Assembly: GCA_003952965.2 (NCBI GenBank)
Contig: CM025854.1
Coordinates: 23,531,858-23,595,857 of the forward strand
Origin: Morella rubra
Lineage: Eukaryota; Streptophyta; Magnoliopsida; Fagales; Myricaceae
Direction: 5' to 3'
Length of the DNA: 64,000 nt
Position 1 is the stretch's first letter; every line of letters begins with the position of its first letter. The notes under the pieces were generated by a model. That model had not been told where the DNA came from and did not search any database. It saw only the letters and a program-made list of their open reading frames with translations. The translations under genes and the position numbers were made by a program. This document shows, piece by piece, positions 1 through 12,300 of this stretch.

Positions 1-448
1 AAGTGGAACCACCTTGGGAAACGGCGACTAAGAATGACGGCCGCTGCGCGTCTCTTTCTCACTCTGTTTTAGTCCCAGTTGTTAACGTCGCTTCACCGCC
101 GTTCCCATTTCTCTCTCAAAACTACAGACCAGAATCTCTCTCTAGCCCCTGTCCTTGGCCACTCCTCTCTCTCTCTCATATTAACACACGTACTCTTTTC
201 TCGCTCTCTCTGTTCCTTACAGTTCACGCTAAATGCCTGCTCTCTTTCTCTCCTCCTATCACACTCTCACACAAATGAAACAGTCACGTCTTTCTTTCTC
301 TCATTCGACCTTCACTTAACTCCTTTTTTTTTTTCCTTCTGCTCTTTTTACTTTTGCCTGCGCCCTCTGTGGCTCTTCTCTAGCGTTCGTTGCGTTGGTT
401 CCGCCTCTTCTTAGCGTTCAGTGTGTAGGTTTTTTGTATCATTGCCCC
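1..448 (+). promoter_or_regulatory. 5' flank and probable leader of the ERL gene
   Basis: This stretch is rich in pyrimidines (many CT and TCTC runs), as is common in plant leaders, and directly precedes the ERL start codon at 449. Open frames crossing it are low-complexity Ser/Leu/Phe strings and are not genes. No TATA box or start site can be fixed, because the window begins within the region. Confidence 0.5.
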
Positions 449-3400
449 ATGGAAGGGGAGGTGTTCTTGCAGTGGAGGGGCAAGGAGCTCTCTCTGTTGT
501 TGATAATTGCAGTGCTGATGCTACTCTGTCCCATTGCTTCTCCACTCAATGACCAAGGTGCCCTCTTGTTGTTTTTGAGCCATTTTCCTATAGTTTTTGA
601 AGATGTGAATATCGAACTGTCTGAAGCTCCTATTACCTAAAGGGGTTGTCAGACTTGGACTGAAGCCATATATGGGGAAGATAACAGAAGAAGAAACGAA
701 AGGAAGAAAACATGAGACTCTATTCTCAGACAAAAAAAAAAAGAGGAAACAGCATCTTTTAGCTTCTGTGGTTTCCTCTTCGTTTTCTTATTTTTCTAGT
801 CATGCTTTTACTCATTCTCTCAGCAGCCAAACAAGACAATTATGGGAAATTCGAAAGAAATCGGGCGCTTTTTTTCTTGGTGTGCAAAGTTTTCTTCTTC
901 TCCTTCCAGATATTAAATCGTCGTTAATCATTTTGTTGTCGGCATCTCTCTGGCTTAAGAATAACTATTTTCAGTTCTGTAACCTTAATCGAGGACTCTA
1001 ACATTAACACAGTTGTCTACACACATTCTCTTCGCTGGTTTGTTATGGCACCTATACAGGTGTTTTCTTTGTTTTATGCGGGGTACAAGCTGACTTTTAA
1101 TTATGAAAATGGTTGATACCTAGGGAAAGCGTTAATGTCGATTAAGGCCTCGTTTAGCAATGTGGCGAACGTTTTGCTTGATTGGGACGACGTGCACAAC
1201 GACGATTTCTGTTCCTGGCGCGGTGTCTTCTGCGACAATGCCAGCCTCTCTGTGCTTACTCTGTATGCCTCTCTCTTATTGACTGTTCCTGTTATTTTCT
1301 TGTGGCAATAGCTATCTGTTGAGCTTTAGATATGTCTTTTCTTCGTGAAAAAATGGCTCTCCGTCGAGCTCTGAAGTTCTCTGTTACATTATTCAAGGAA
1401 TCTGTCTAATCTGAACCTTGGTGGAGAGATTTCACCGGCCGTTGGAGATTTAAGAAACTTGCAGTGCATGTATGTTTTTGTTTCTTTTTTTTTTTTAATA
1501 CAAAAATTGTTCTCTTTGATTTAGTGACCTACAATTTTAATGACATTCTTCGTTCTGTTGTTTTTGTCACAATGGCAGGGACCTGCAGGGAAACAAGCTT
1601 ACTGGTCAAATCCCGGATGAAATTGGCAACTGTGCCTCCCTGGTTCATCTGTAGGATTCCCCATTTTCTTTGATGTCTTGCTTCTCGTGTTTGTATCCGC
1701 ATGTTAGAAAGTAGTAGTGAGGTTACATGCTGGCATTAAAGTGAGTTTGTTCTAAATGTAGGGACTTGTCAGATAATTTGCTGTTCGGGGACATTCCCTT
1801 CTCGATATCTAAGCTTAAGCAGCTCGAGCTTTTGTAAGTCATGAATTCAAAATGGCCTTTTGGCGAGTTGAGTTTATTTGAACTTATTATCGCTCTTTTG
1901 ACTGAGAGTTGATCCACGTCCGTCGGTACAGGAATTTGAAGGACAACAAGCTGACAGGTCCTATTCCTTCAACGTTGACCCAGATTCCGAACCTCAAAAC
2001 CCTGTAAGCTCTCTTTTTCTCGCTGAATTCTACTCCATGTGTGGTTTCACATGCTCATGCTTAAATGTGCACCATGGTCTTTAGGATGCAGTCATTACTA
2101 CCATGCTTGTATCCTACTTCTTTACCATGTGTTTAAATCATTCAATGCATATTTGTTGTTGCTAGTCATTGGTTTTTTTTTTGGTTGTGTTTAGTGACCT
2201 TGCACGGAACCAGATTACAGGGGAGATACCAAGACTTCTGTATTGGAATGAAGTCCTGCAATACCTGTAAGTACATGAGTAATTGCCGCAGGTCTCATTT
2301 ACATGTGCTGTCACCTGCTTATAAGTTTTCAATCAAAGGAACGTTACTCTATCGAAAAGGTGTTTTGGGTTTACTTTCCCGAGGTTGAATAGCTTGTTCC
2401 TCTTGTGGTTAGACAATTATCTGAGATAGGATCTTGTAGAAGCTTCCAACCTTGATTTTTGGGTGGAACTGTTTTTTGCAGGGGATTACGTGGCAATTTG
2501 TTGAGTGGAACACTTTTACCTGATATGTGTCAATTAACTGGCCTGTGGTATTTGTGAGTATTCATCTGCTTTCCTCGCATTTCCCCTTAATTATTGCTTT
2601 TAGTGTACATTTTTATCATGTATTTGAACACTTTCTTTGTTATTTCCAGTGATGTTAGAGACAATAATTTGACTGGTACTATTCCGGAGAGCATTGGGAA
2701 CTGCACGAGTTTTGAGATATTGTATGTTCACTTCCTTGGTAACTCTTGATTTGCTTGTTTGGAAGAGACATGAATTATTTTCTTCAGTTTAAATGTGGTA
2801 GAGGAATGTGATATATCTAGTAATTCGAGTGTCATTTTGATATTTTCAGGGATGTATCCTACAATCAGATCACTGGGGAGATTCCATACAATATTGGATT
2901 CCTACAAGTAGCAACGCTGTTAGTTTCCTGTCAAGCTTAATATGTTAACTATTTGAATCCCTCATGGAACTGTTCAATTTGGGATCAAGATTTCAGTATA
3001 CAACTGTTGTGGAAAAGTTCACTGACGCTGGCTTGCTTGTGAGATAAAATTATAGCTAATACAGTTCTTTCGATTAGGTCTCTGCAAGGAAATAGGATAA
3101 CAGGTAGGATTCCAGAAGTGATTGGTTTGATGCAGGCCCTTGCTGTCCTGTACGTATGCATTTTGTTGTGTATGGTTTATTTTTCTTTTAGACCGATGTA
3201 TTGTGTAGTATTTATGATGTCTGTTGCAAGCTAAATGTTAGTTGTTTTTCTTATAGGGATCTGAGTGAGAATGAACTTGTTGGGCCAATACCACCAATAC
3301 TTGGCAACTTGTCATACACTGGCAAACTGTGAGTTTCTGCTGCTGAAAAAAGAATTTAACTAACTCCTTTATTTAGGATTTTATGGTGTGACACATTTTC

Positions 3401-6400
3401 TCCCCAGGTATCTCCATGGTAACAAGCTCAGTGGGCCAATTCCTCCCGAGCTTGGCAATATGTCAAAATTGAGTTACCTGTGAGATATCTCCCTCATCAT
3501 TAATTTTGAAGTTTCTATTTTTGTTAATGTACTGAGTAAGCCTTTTTGCAGTCAATTGAATGACAACAAACTGATCGGGCAGATACCTTCTGAACTGGGG
3601 AAGCTAGAGCAATTGTTTGAATTGTGTGTCCTTGTTTCTGATTTTTTGTTCTTTTCAACAAAAGCATTGTGTCGGTAATTGACTTGTTATCCAATGCCCC
3701 AGGAATCTTGCCAACAATGAGCTTGAAGGACCCATTCCATCCAATATCAGCTTCTGCAGAGCACTAAATCAATTGTAAGATAAAAGTTCTGGTTATTACA
3801 TGTGCCATAGATTTCTAGCATTTTTATTTATTTTTTTTCGGGGGGGGGGGGGGGGATGGATTCCCTACAAACCAATTGCCATGCATTTGAATTTTATGTT
3901 TTGACTTTTCTGCCCCTTTCTCTGAAGCAATGTGCATGGAAATCGCTTAAATGGATCAATCCCTCTGAGTTTGCGCAATCTAGAGAGTCTGACGTACCTG
4001 TAAGTTTCAGCTCACCAAACTTGAAATTATTTGTTAGTCCCGATAGTTGTTGAACGTGTTTCCTGGAGATTGATGAACCAAAATTTTTTGTGCCTTACAG
4101 AAATCTTTCAGCTAACAATTTCAAAGGACGGATTCCTGTAGAGTTGGGACATATCATCAATCTTGATACACTGTAAGTTTCATAACAAAATTTGCTTTGC
4201 TGCTTAGTATCACTGCAACCTGAGGAGGCCTCTTGTTTTACCCTGTTTTCAGGGATCTCTCCTGCAATACTTTCTCAGGACCTGTTCCAGCTTCTGTTGG
4301 TGATCTAGAGCACCTTCTTACCTTGTAAGCCTGCGGTTGATCCCTATATTTCAGCTTTGTTAATCTGTAGTCCTTGTGTGCTGATGGATGTTACATACAG
4401 GAATCTAAGTGGCAATCGTCTTGATCATTCATTACCTGCAGAATTTGGCAACCTCAGAAGTATACAAATTATGTGAGTTGGTTAGTTTTTCATGTTCAGT
4501 AATAATAGTGAGTCAGTTGAGCCATCAGCTTTTGCTCTTATCCAGTTAGTGATATTTATTTATAAATGTAGTGATATGTCATTCAATAATCTCTCTGGTG
4601 GCATCCCTCCAGAGTTGGGTCAGTTGCAGAATCTTGGTTCCCTGTGAGTTTTGTCTTTTCTACTCCTTTCCTACTCTAATGGTATTTTTGTAGTTAGCAC
4701 ATATCTGGTATATACAGTGAAGTCATTTACTTGAAAAATATGTTGTGGTAGGATTCTTAACAACAACAACTTGGGTGGAAAAATTCCTGATCAACTGGCA
4801 AACTGTTTCAGTCTGGCCACACTGTAAGATTACGTATCTGTACCTCTTTCAGGTTCATGACGTAATTAATAAAGTCTGCTCTAATACGTGATTTCTTGAT
4901 CTTTTAGGAATGTCTCCTACAACAACTTATCTGGAGTTGTGCCTCCAATGCGGAACTCTTCACGGTTTTCGCGAGACAGGTATGGGAAATTTTTGCTTTC
5001 CCTTATGTGCTGACTCTTATAATGATTTTGGTTGCATTTATCTCAGCTTCATGGGGAATCCATTACTATGCGGGAACTGGTTGGGATCAGTATGTGAACC
5101 TTATGTCTTAAAATCCAGAGGTAGTGACCCTTCTCATTGTGTCATTTTATTGGGTCTGTTGTTAGTACATTTGTTATGATTGGTGATAGTTCCTGATGTT
5201 GATTTGGAGTTGGCATCTCATTCTAATATAACTGGATTCTTTTCTCCACTGCAGCACTTTTCTCTAGAGCTGCAGTCGTTTGTATGTCACTGGGCTTTAT
5301 CACATTGTTGGCTATGGTCATAGTTGCTGTTTACAAATCCAACCAACCAAAGCAATTGACTAAGGGATCAAAAGGGACTGGGGAAGGTATGTAATACATA
5401 GCCAAGGTGCTTGAAGATGGTTTGATCAATTTAACTTCAGCTCATGAGGTTCACTTTATTTCCATTCCAGGTCCCCCAACGCTTGTAATTCTACACATGG
5501 ATATGGCCATTCACACATTTGATGATATAATGAGAATCACAGAGAATTTTAGTGAGAAGTATATCATAGGTTATGGTGCTTCTAGCACGGTATACAAATG
5601 TGTCTTGAAGAATTCCCGACCCATTGCAATTAAGCGAGTTTACAACCATTACTCGAACAATTTGTGTGAATTTGAGACTGAACTTGAGACCATTGGTAGC
5701 ATCCGACACAGGAACCTAGTCAGCCTCCATGGATATGCACTGTCTACCTATGGAAATCTCCTCTTCTATGACTACATGGAGAACGGTTCTCTTTGGGATC
5801 TTCTTCACGGTTAGCTTGCAATGAATTCTTTTGCTGCTTGTTTATTGGCCGTGAGTTTAATATTCAAAGTTGTGAAAAATAAGAAAATGTGCTGTCAACT
5901 TTTCTTGACCTCTGGGGCACTGAAATTCTCGTTGTTGCTCAAGGAAGCTGCATTCTATGGTCAAAAGCTATGTAACTAAGCTGGGGAACAAGAATTTGTA
6001 GTCAGATGTATACTCGTAAATTAGTTTGACTGATGGTTGAAATTCACCAAATATGGACTTGTCTGATGGTTTTTTTATCCAAACAAAGTTGTGATGGTTT
6101 GTCTGCCTTTTTCATTTTACATTTTCAATCAAGTAGACAGGTCCCTTCCGGGACTCAATCACACCCTGTTTGCAGTGTAGGTTTTCTTTGGTGATCACTG
6201 ACTGTTTTGAGGCTCATCATGTGACAGGACCATCAAAGAAGGTAAAACTTGATTGGGAGACACGACTGAGGATTGCAGTCGGGGCTGCTCAGGGACTAGC
6301 CTATCTTCATCATGATTGCAATCCCCGAGTTATACACAGGGACATTAAGTCCTCAAATATCTTGCTGGATGAGAATTTTGAGGCTCATCTTTCTGATTTT

Positions 6401-7060
6401 GGGATTGCGAAATGCATTTCAACTGCAAAAACCCATGCATCCACTTATGTTCTTGGGACAATTGGCTACATTGATCCAGAGTACGCCCGAACTTCCCGCC
6501 TCACTGAAAAATCTGATGTTTATAGTTTTGGCATTGTTCTTCTGGAGCTACTGACTGGGAAGAAGGCAGTGGACAACGAATCCAACTTGCATCAACTGGT
6601 ATGTTTCCTTATTTTTGTTGTTTCGGTTTGAGGAAGGTAGCTTATATTTGTATTATTTTATTAACCTTGTATTTCACGTGATTGGTTTTCTTCTCAGATA
6701 TTGTCCAAGGCAGATGACAATACAGTCATGGAGGCTGTTGATCCTGAGGTCTCCGTGACTTGCATGGATTTGGCCCATGTCAGGAAGACTTTCCAACTTG
6801 CCCTGTTATGCACGAAGCGAAACCCCTCTGAGAGGCCAACCATGCATGAAGTAGCAAGGGTTTTGGTCTCCCTGCTTCCAACGCCTGCAAGGAAACCTGG
6901 TTATGATCTTCCAAAGACTGTTGACTATGCTCAATTCGTGATTGACAAGGGACAGCAACCAAGAATGCAGCAGCAGCAGCAGGTTCAGGCGGATTACAGT
7001 TCCTCTGATGCTCAGTGGTTTGTTCGTTTTGGTGAAGTAATATCCAAGAACACCCTATAA
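449..7060 (+). CDS. ERL1: ERECTA-LIKE leucine-rich-repeat receptor kinase (ERL1/ERL2 type)
   Basis: A plasma-membrane receptor kinase of the ERECTA family, which binds EPF/EPFL peptides with TMM or SERK partners to control stomatal patterning and organ growth. Twenty-seven exons join to 2964 nt, 987 residues plus stop (Arabidopsis ERL1 is about 966). Exon 1 is 449-557 (signal peptide, residues 1 to ~31) and exon 2 is 1124-1262 ([20 protein letters not shown], the ERL-type N-cap). Exons 3-22 each encode one LRR: nineteen are exactly 72 nt and one, 2850-2918, is 69 nt. Exon 23 is 5047-5120 (GNPLLCGNW cap) and exon 24 is 5255-5386 (membrane helix ~592-613). The kinase is on 5471-5809, 6228-6598 and 6698-7060: G-loop GYGASSTV at 664-671, Lys685, HRD 780-782, DFG 800-802, all intact. 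The N-cap is closer to ERL1/ERL2 than to ERECTA; ERL1 versus ERL2 cannot be separated by eye. Confidence 0.96.
3840..3855. repeat. poly-G tract (16 nt) in ERL intron 15
   Basis: An uninterrupted run of 16 G follows a T-rich stretch just upstream of the exon that begins at 3928. It is one of six G or C homopolymers of 16 nt or more in the window. Confidence 0.95.
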
Positions 7061-7190
7061 AGGAAAATTTCTGATTCTAGTAATTGGACATAGCAAAAGG
7101 AAGATAAAATGATGGAAGATGGGGGGAAATCCAAGCTTTATTTCCATGGTCGGAAGATAAATATCCGGGATGATTGACTTGGTTCTCACA

Positions 7191-7952
7191 TGCTACTAAC
7201 TGGTTGACTTTTGAACTTATGATATGCATTAGGCCCATTTTTGGACATCTGTAATCTCCCAATCTTTTGGTACGAGAAATGTTGGAAAATTGTAGTGTTT
7301 ATTTTGTCCTCATGCTTTCTCCGCTTGTCAATAGTCTGATATAGTTAATGTAAGTGACTGTCATTCATGAATTCAGTTATTACACCTTTAAATGCCTTGT
7401 AAATTATGTTACTTAGAGTACAAGCTTGTTCTGTAAGATACTGCCTCGGATAGCAATGTGAGGTGTTCGGGGCTGATACGTGTCATTTCTGCTCTTTCCA
7501 TAATAATTGTTCATTAGTTTCTTTACCCAACCGCTTGTGCAGGCTTCCTGTCAATTTCTTTTGCAAGAGTTTCGTTTTTGTACTTCCTGTCTGTCGGTCG
7601 AGTTCAGCGCTTCTGCTACACTTGCATCTCCTAATTATTGAACAAGTACAGAGAAGTACAAAGATGGGGTCTATAGCATTACACCCAATCGTAGCCTGTG
7701 AACATAAAGTCTTACCTTCCAGATCAGAAAACAGGGCATTGGTTGTGAAACTATTGGAAATATATTTGTGTGAATGTAGTGAAAAAAAGTTGAATTTTAT
7801 ATTTATTAGGATAGAAAGGACTCCATTTAATGAAGATAGAAGATTTTGAAGTTTTAAATTACTATTTTTTTTGGATCCCTTGTGTGAAAATTTAGAAGGT
7901 AAAAATTTTGAGAGAGAATTTATTTGCATCTATGAAATCTTAACTTGCAAAA
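7191..7952. repeat. Tandem duplication, copy 1 (ERL 3' flank)
   Basis: About 762 nt downstream of the ERL stop is repeated at 7962-8699. It starts at TGCTACTAAC and ends at CTTGCAAAA, and the central ~550 nt is nearly identical between copies. It holds the probable distal 3' UTR. Open frames on either strand here recur in both copies but match no known family and are not called as genes. The 130 nt between the stop codon and this copy is ordinary 3' UTR. Confidence 0.9.
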
Positions 7953-7961
7953 CTCTCTGGT

Positions 7962-8699
7962 TGCTACTAACTGGTTTTTTGAACTTATGCGATTGCACAT
8001 GAAATCCCATTTTTCGGCAACATCTGTAATCTGACCAATGGCAGGTACGAGAAATGTTGGAAAATTGTAGTGTTTATTTTGTCAGAAGTCGCTGATATAG
8101 TTAATGTAAGTGACTGTCATCATGAATTCAGTTATTACACCTTTAAATGCCTTGTAAATTATGTTACTTAGAGTACAAGCTTGTTCTGTAAGATACTGCC
8201 TCGGATAGCAATGTGAGGTGTTCGGGGCTGATACGTGTCATTTCTGCTCTTTCCATAATAATTGTTCTTAGTTTCTTTACCCAACCGCTTGTGCAGGCTT
8301 CCTGTCAATTTCTTTTGCAAGAGTTTCGTTTTTGTACTTCCTGTCTGTTCGAGTTCAGCGCTTCTGCTACACTTGCATCTCCTAATTATTGAACAAGTAC
8401 AGGAAGTACAAAGATGGGGTCTATAGCATTACACCCAATCGTAGCCTGTGAACATAAAGTCTTACCTTCCAGATCAGAAAACAGGGCATTGGTTGTGAAA
8501 CTATTGGAAATATATTTGTGTGAATGTAGTGAAAAAAAGTTGAATTTTATATTTATTAGGATAGAAAGGACATTTAATGAAGATAGAAGATTTTGAAGTT
8601 TTAAATTACTATTTTTTTTGGATCCCTTGTGTGAAAATTTAGAAGGTAAAAATTTTGAGAGAGAATTTATTTGCATCTATGAAATCTTAACTTGCAAAA
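7962..8699. repeat. Tandem duplication, copy 2
   Basis: Second copy of the 7191-7952 unit, 738 nt. Differences are mostly small losses of 1-4 nt in this copy (for example near 8265, 8347, 8403 and 8570), with few substitutions in the core and a scrambled first ~140 nt. Only a few nucleotides separate the copies. It is either a young tandem duplication or an assembly join of two haplotypes or noisy reads. Confidence 0.9.
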
Positions 8700-9011
8700 G
8701 CGTCCCGTTGCCTCATGGTTTAGAGCTTTGAGATTTGCCATGAAACTTTTTACAGGGCAGCATAAGAAACATACAAAAAGGCAAAACTGGCTGAAGGTTC
8801 TGATTCTTAGAAAGCTGAACGCTGGAGGTCTCACAAGAACTTATTTGAGAAAACACTTGCAACAACGAAAATTTACATTCTCCTTTAGCTACAGCTGGAA
8901 AAGCAGAAAAGAAAAGCACAAATTTGCTACCAACCGCTGATCCTGTAGTTTTTATTGGTTGGGAGGGGCATCTTCCACGGACTCATCGCTCTACATTTAC
9001 AAGCAATGCCT
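8700..9011. other. Short interval between the duplication and the TPXL stop
   Basis: Holds the probable 3' UTR of the convergent TPXL gene. Short open frames here (for example 8692-8940 on the plus strand) match no recognised family. Confidence 0.4.
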
Positions 9012-9326
9012 CTAATGAGGCATGAAAATAATCTTGTTTCCAGCTTTGATGTTGACCTGCGAAAGGATAAGCATTAAAAGATGACTTCATGCTCTCCCTC
9101 TCAGCAGATGTCCAGATTTCCTCTGATATTTGAGGACACAAATCCATGTCAATTCAACATTAGGTATAGCAAGAAATTAACCAATATGATTGATCCATAG
9201 CTGCACACTTAAGACAGCAAACATGCTTAAACCAACGCATAGAAACACTTTTTTTCAGCCAAATGAGTGCACAACCCTTTGCCCCAAATATTCCCACCAA
9301 TCATGCAGTATTCTCCCCGGGAGGGG

Positions 9327-9370
<44 letters not shown>

Positions 9371-12300
9371 GGTTGTGAGGGCTGAGCCGAGAGGCCTGCA
9401 AGGGGCTTTGATGTCCAATGCTCATTGTCTGGCATCTATTGTCTTTAACTATTTGGTACTCTCTTTGTGTGCCTTGAAAATCTCTAATAATCAAAGGCAT
9501 TTCTCACATCTTGCTAAAATTAGCACAACCTTAATACGGCTACTTTTCTTCTGAAAAGAAGAAAAACCAATAGAGAGCAACAAAATAAGTTCTAATGGAT
9601 GAGGACAGAGAAGGAAAAGGAACATCAATTTTACATATGCAGCACTTGGCCTCCTGTTTGTAGAGATTATGCATCTGTTTTGCCACTAGCAACTCCATCT
9701 ACTTTTAAAACATATATAAGCTTGCAAGAGTTTTACAAGTGCATGGCATTTCTGACAGTTCTACTGAAAAATAACAAGAAGACCTAACTTCAAATCAAAC
9801 TGCAGCTAAAATCTGGAGCTACCTTTGAACATTTAGTTGTTGCCCAGTTTCAGGAATGCTCCTGTAATTTCCACGTGTAGACTACTTCCAACCTAACCTC
9901 TGCAATTTCATTTGACCAAGTTTATCATCTACCACTTGAATGTTCTGAGACCATGAGCATTAATGCAGAGCAATAACTAGGATGGAACTTAAACTAACAA
10001 AAAGTTAGTTACAATCTCAAACTTCTTCCCCAGAAAGTGGGATTTTAGGAATTAACGACTAATACTACAATAGCAATGCTAACATACCTCATGTCCTTGA
10101 TGGAAAGGAGCAGGTGTGTTCTCTTTTAAGACCTTCATCCAATCAATGAAAGCACATACATATTACTAAGAACTCAAAATAGAAATTAAAAACCTTCTGT
10201 CTTCCAACCATATTTTGAAGAAACTAACCTTAGTAGGCAGAGGCATTTTTGGCTGAGATTTCCTGTTATGTTGGCCATCAGATGCTAGGGAGAGCTGGCA
10301 ATTTTTGGCATCAGAATGCATATTCATATCATATATAAGGAATTGTAAATTGCACGATTAATTCACGGTATTGCAGTTAAAAATTTATTGCCAAAACAAT
10401 AGGCGTATATCCCCTCTAGAGAAAAGTTAAGAATGAATCACCAAATAATATAGCTTGTAACATACCTTCCAAAAGGATTCTATAGGTGCATCATATGGAT
10501 ACCTCTTCTGAGTTGAAACATTGAATTCCTAGGAGAACATATAAGCCAAATGTCAAAATCAGGATGTACTTCAAAAATAATAAACCACAAATATCTAACT
10601 TATTAAAAAATAATAATAAACCACAAATACAACAATTGCACGCAACAGATTTCTAAGCAAGTTACCATTGGGAGTGCAGCTTCTCGATTGGAATTTCCGA
10701 AGGCATCAAATCCTCCTTTTCTTGACAGTATCTGTTTCAGGAGCAATATGGTTCTGAAAATGGTTTTCACTAACAACAAACTCTCTATAAAGGCCTTCCT
10801 GATGTTAGTAACTAAATCACCTTTTCATGAGGCCAAGTTTGAACTGTGGTAACTGTTTCGCAGTTCTCCTGCTTTAAAGCATCAATAGAATTTAGACTGT
10901 GCAAGGAAATTAACCATGTAAACCATAAGCATTTAATAAGAATAGGTTGTGACAATGTCTAAGAACTGGTTGCAAGAATGAAGAACATCATAAGGAAATT
11001 GACCACATAATGAAGATTGAAAAGTGAATATTCAACTATGTGATTGTTCATTGCACAAGAAAAACAAATTGCAGATATTGGACGAAATAGCAAGTCATGA
11101 AAAGCTAAGAAAATGGCCAAAAGATCATAGGGAACACCAAAATTATGACTCTTCAAAAGTTTTTCTTTTTACAATCAGTTTCAACTTTAAAATGACAGAA
11201 GCTAAAATTGAAACATATTTACCTTCTATTATCTGTGTTTTCATTAGGAGAAAGAGATTTAGAACTAAATATATTCCCTGCCTGCAGTGAGGAGATCATT
11301 AGCCTCTGAAATTGGAGAGGATATGAACATCCTGTGAAATAATTACCTTATGACCTACATTACTAGGCATGTTTTGCAGAGCCCTCTGTGAGGTCTTCAG
11401 GTGAAACACCTAAGAAACAATTGCAATTTTGTCATGGTATTCCAAAAAGGTATCCACAATAAAATGACAACAGAAATCTGTTAACTAATTACTTTTAACT
11501 CTCGCTGCTGCGGTATGCTCTTTTTAGGAAGGGGCAATGAAGGAGCCTCAAGAATCTGTGGAGGCCAAAACAAGAGCATGTGTTGTTGCCTTATATATGT
11601 CTTTACAAGTTATTCAGAGATTTACAGATTCCCCAAAATTCACTATGAATCATTTTTGTAAAGTGAAGTACCAACTTTTCTGTTCAAGGGGCGTGCTTTA
11701 AAGGTATGGGCATTTGAGTTCACACGTTCAACCAAGTCTGTATTGAGCTTAGACCTGCCACTCAGAGCAGCCAATATGGAATCAGCTCATTAAGCAGATT
11801 TTGATATTTCAACCTCAAGATATGCAAGTAAGCCATCTTAATCTCAGGAAATAACCATACCTATGTCTCTCTGCCCTACGTGCTGTTGCCAGATCAGGTT
11901 CTCTAGGAATTGTAACTTCAAGCCTTGTATGCACAGAGTTGATGTCAGTGGTTCCAACCTACAAAAGTACTTGAAATCAGTTGGTTATTGTACAGATGGT
12001 ATAGGAAACAATAAAATTTTACTTATATCAGAGAAATAAATTACATCTATTCATGACTTGTTGAACAAGACATGGTTAGCGGTACCGGTACTAGGAATCC
12101 AAAGCATTAAGATACACTCCCTGACAGATGTAGCGGACCTTTTTAGTTACCTTGTGTAGAAAAAGAGCTTGATGCTTCAGATAAGCAACCTGCTTTGGAA
12201 AATTATGAATGAGAGAATTATGTGAGAGGTATACCTTAACTACTGAATACTGTATAAAACCACATTTTAGCGAATGACAAACAAATCTCTCAAGCTTGAT

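Noticed and set aside
7483-7929. 148-codon minus-strand frame, repeated at 8386-8676
   Set aside because: It lies wholly in the tandemly duplicated ERL 3' flank, has no family resemblance, and its frame is not kept between the two copies.
9190-9554. Poly-Gly and poly-Pro open frames on both strands
   Set aside because: Produced by translating the 41-nt G run; flanking residues are not protein-like.
11223-11281. Possible extra TPXL exon (GNIFSSKSLSPNENTDNRR)
   Set aside because: It has AG and GT borders, but its length (59 nt) breaks the phase between the neighbouring exons, which are both in phase 0 and join cleanly without it.
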